From Guyparkeria sp016278265 (lineage in GTDB: Bacteria; Pseudomonadota; Gammaproteobacteria; Halothiobacillales; Halothiobacillaceae), in assembly GCF_044582145.1 (NCBI RefSeq), contig NZ_JBDODO010000005.1: 64,000 bases of DNA, one strand, 5' to 3'. Positions within the stretch are counted from its first letter, which is position 1; each line of letters starts with the position of its first letter. This document shows positions 63,043 to 64,000 of the stretch, in pieces. The position numbers and the translations under genes are program-made. The notes beneath the pieces were generated by a model. It did not search any database. It was not told where the DNA came from and worked only from the letters and a program-made list of their open reading frames with translations.

Positions 63043-63435
63043 TTAATGCCGAATGGCTAGGAACTGCTCCCTCGCAGTCTCTATGAAATCATTTCTAATA
63101 AATGGTTTTATCACCTCTTCCCAATACTGGTTTTTTGCTTCCTGTTTTTCCTTTTCTGCAAGTTCTTTGAATCCTTTTCCCTGCAAGACTTCTTTCCAGC
63201 TTTTCATGTTCGCTTTGTCTGCAATTTCTTGCCAATCAAATTGGATCGGAAACTGGCCAAGGCAAGATCTCTGTATAATTCGTGCGGTTCCGTTTGTCTT
63301 GGCATGCTTTGCGTTTTGTATTACACATTCATCGTAACTGGAGTAATTTGGTTGTTCTGTTTCCTGAAATTGGCACCCAGTTGTGGTTGTGATGAGCGCC
63401 GCAAGTATCAACTTGATAAGATAATATCTTTCCAT
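63043..63435 (-). CDS. AT-rich predicted lipoprotein, unknown
   Basis: The 130-residue protein begins MERYYLIKLILAALITTTTG with Cys21 in a TTGC lipobox. A mature part of charged and aromatic composition follows (YDECVIQNAKHAKTNGTARI, KSWKEVLQGKGF, AEKEKQEAKNQYWEEVIKPF). AGGA precedes the ATG by about 9 bases. Base composition and codon use are strikingly AT-rich against everything around it, so it was acquired separately. It points against the other cargo genes. Function unknown; surface exclusion is one guess. Confidence 0.7.
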   Translation of the reverse strand: MERYYLIKLILAALITTTTGCQFQETEQPNYSSYDECVIQNAKHAKTNGTARIIQRSCLGQFPIQFDWQEIADKANMKSWKEVLQGKGFKELAEKEKQEAKNQYWEEVIKPFIRNDFIETAREQFLAIRH

Positions 63436-63593
63436 TTTTGTAAATCCTGTGTTTTTTGACAAACCGTTCCCGGGTCCAATCTTTTCATGCAAATCGCAAG
63501 GTATGATGCTTATTGGATCGCGGTCAAATTTCTTGTCGATGAGCCGCTCCGTCGAGCAAGCTTGTCCGGTGAAGGGCCTCCGCTATCCCGATG

Positions 63594-63606
63594 AGATCGG
63601 AAGAGC
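63594..63606 (+). other. 13-base match to the common Illumina adapter start
   Basis: AGATCGGAAGAGC is present exactly; the next bases (AGAAGGCG) do not continue either standard adapter read. It lies where coding sense changes, so it may mark an assembly join, or it may be chance. Confidence 0.4.
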
Positions 63607-63657
63607 AGAAGGCGAAAGAGGGGCGCGGGCCTCAATACCCGCGACGGCCAGGGCGAG

Positions 63658-64000
63658 GTGAAAGACTATGTCCAATTCTTCCAGCAAAGCGGGTACACGG
63701 GCGATGAAGCAGCAGCCGAAGGGCTCACGTCCAGACAAAAAGGCCGAACTGGGTGGCAGGTCGCTGAAAGAGGCAGCGAGCTATTGGTCGAGGCGCATCA
63801 AGCCGGTCAAGTCACCGACCAGGGCGCCGCGCAAGTAGCGAACGCCGCCCCGTACAGCGACCGCCTGCAAGCCCTGGGGCTCAGCCCAGGAAGGCAAGCC
63901 GATCAGCGTGGCGGTCAACATCATGCGCGCGGTTAAGTCGATGGGTGATAACAACGCCGCCGATCAGGGCGATATGTTCGGCCTTGACGACCCGGCGCTG
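63658..64000 (+). pseudogene. Frameshifted fragment of a larger mobile-element protein
   Basis: One frame reads VKDYVQFFQQSGYTGDEAAA, EGLTSRQKGRTGWQVAERGS and so on to YSDRLQALGLS. It then leaves sense at a CCC run near 63888. The other frame continues QEGKPISVAVNIMRAVKSMG and DNNAADQGDMFGLDDPAL to the window edge. Dropping one C joins them. The upstream frame is open back to 63595. The composition is like large polyvalent or methylase-helicase proteins of plasmids and phages, but I cannot name the family. Confidence 0.45.

Overview
The window is about 64 kb of GC-rich bacterial DNA. Its housekeeping genes are those of a gammaproteobacterium: orn, carAB-greA, a PDH complex with aceE-type E1, fimV, lolB, and the order TPR lipoprotein-lolB-ispE-tRNA-Gln-prs-rplY-pth-ychF, which I know from Pseudomonas-like chromosomes. 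A TauE/SafE permease, a high-potential-type 2[4Fe-4S] ferredoxin and an ArsJ arsenate module would suit a chemolithotrophic, perhaps Halothiobacillus/Guyparkeria-like organism. That assignment is a guess.

Layout. 1-9,700: mgtE (cut by the window edge) diverges from orn, followed by dapB, carA, carB, greA, serS and a small acyl carrier protein. 9,704-17,417 (minus strand): ferredoxin, coaD, TauE-like permease, lpdA, aceF, aceE. 17,746-25,302: argG, two tandem paralogues that join a PhnD-like periplasmic sensor to PAS-GGDEF-EAL, and gloA. 25,303-31,738: an AT-rich intergenic region with DnaA-box-like sites, the GAPDH-arsJ arsenate export pair, a glycosidase/HAD phosphatase pair, a LysR regulator and a DUF2237 gene. 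31,827-38,695: leuC-leuD-leuB, asd, fimV. 38,907-47,153: tRNA-Leu, a hypothetical gene, and the TPR-lolB-ispE-tRNA-Gln-prs-rplY-pth-ychF-tRNA-Met block.

From 47,154 onward the DNA is accessory. The last 39 bases of tRNA-Met are repeated exactly at 53,846-53,884. The 6.7 kb between the copies holds transposase scraps (ISL3-like, IS66-like with both terminal repeats, IS3-like), a PAS-GGDEF gene split by a 5-bp tandem duplication, and an intact LOV-GGDEF-EAL gene that should encode a blue-light c-di-GMP enzyme. Directly after the second att copy comes a P4-type integrase. A satellite-like replication module follows: an AlpA-like regulator, two small genes (one HTH-like), a Toprim primase and a DUF927 helicase interrupted by an in-frame amber codon. 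Two clusters of 9-bp iteron-like repeats flank the helicase. Next are a Nu1/small-terminase-like protein, several small membrane proteins, an AT-rich lipoprotein and a broken gene at the right edge.

The most distinctive points are the iteron clusters flanking the satellite helicase, the LOV photoreceptor c-di-GMP enzyme next to a broken GGDEF partner on a tRNA-Met island, the paired PhnD-GGDEF-EAL sensors, and a duplicated Cys-rich segment around the probable cargo genes of the satellite.
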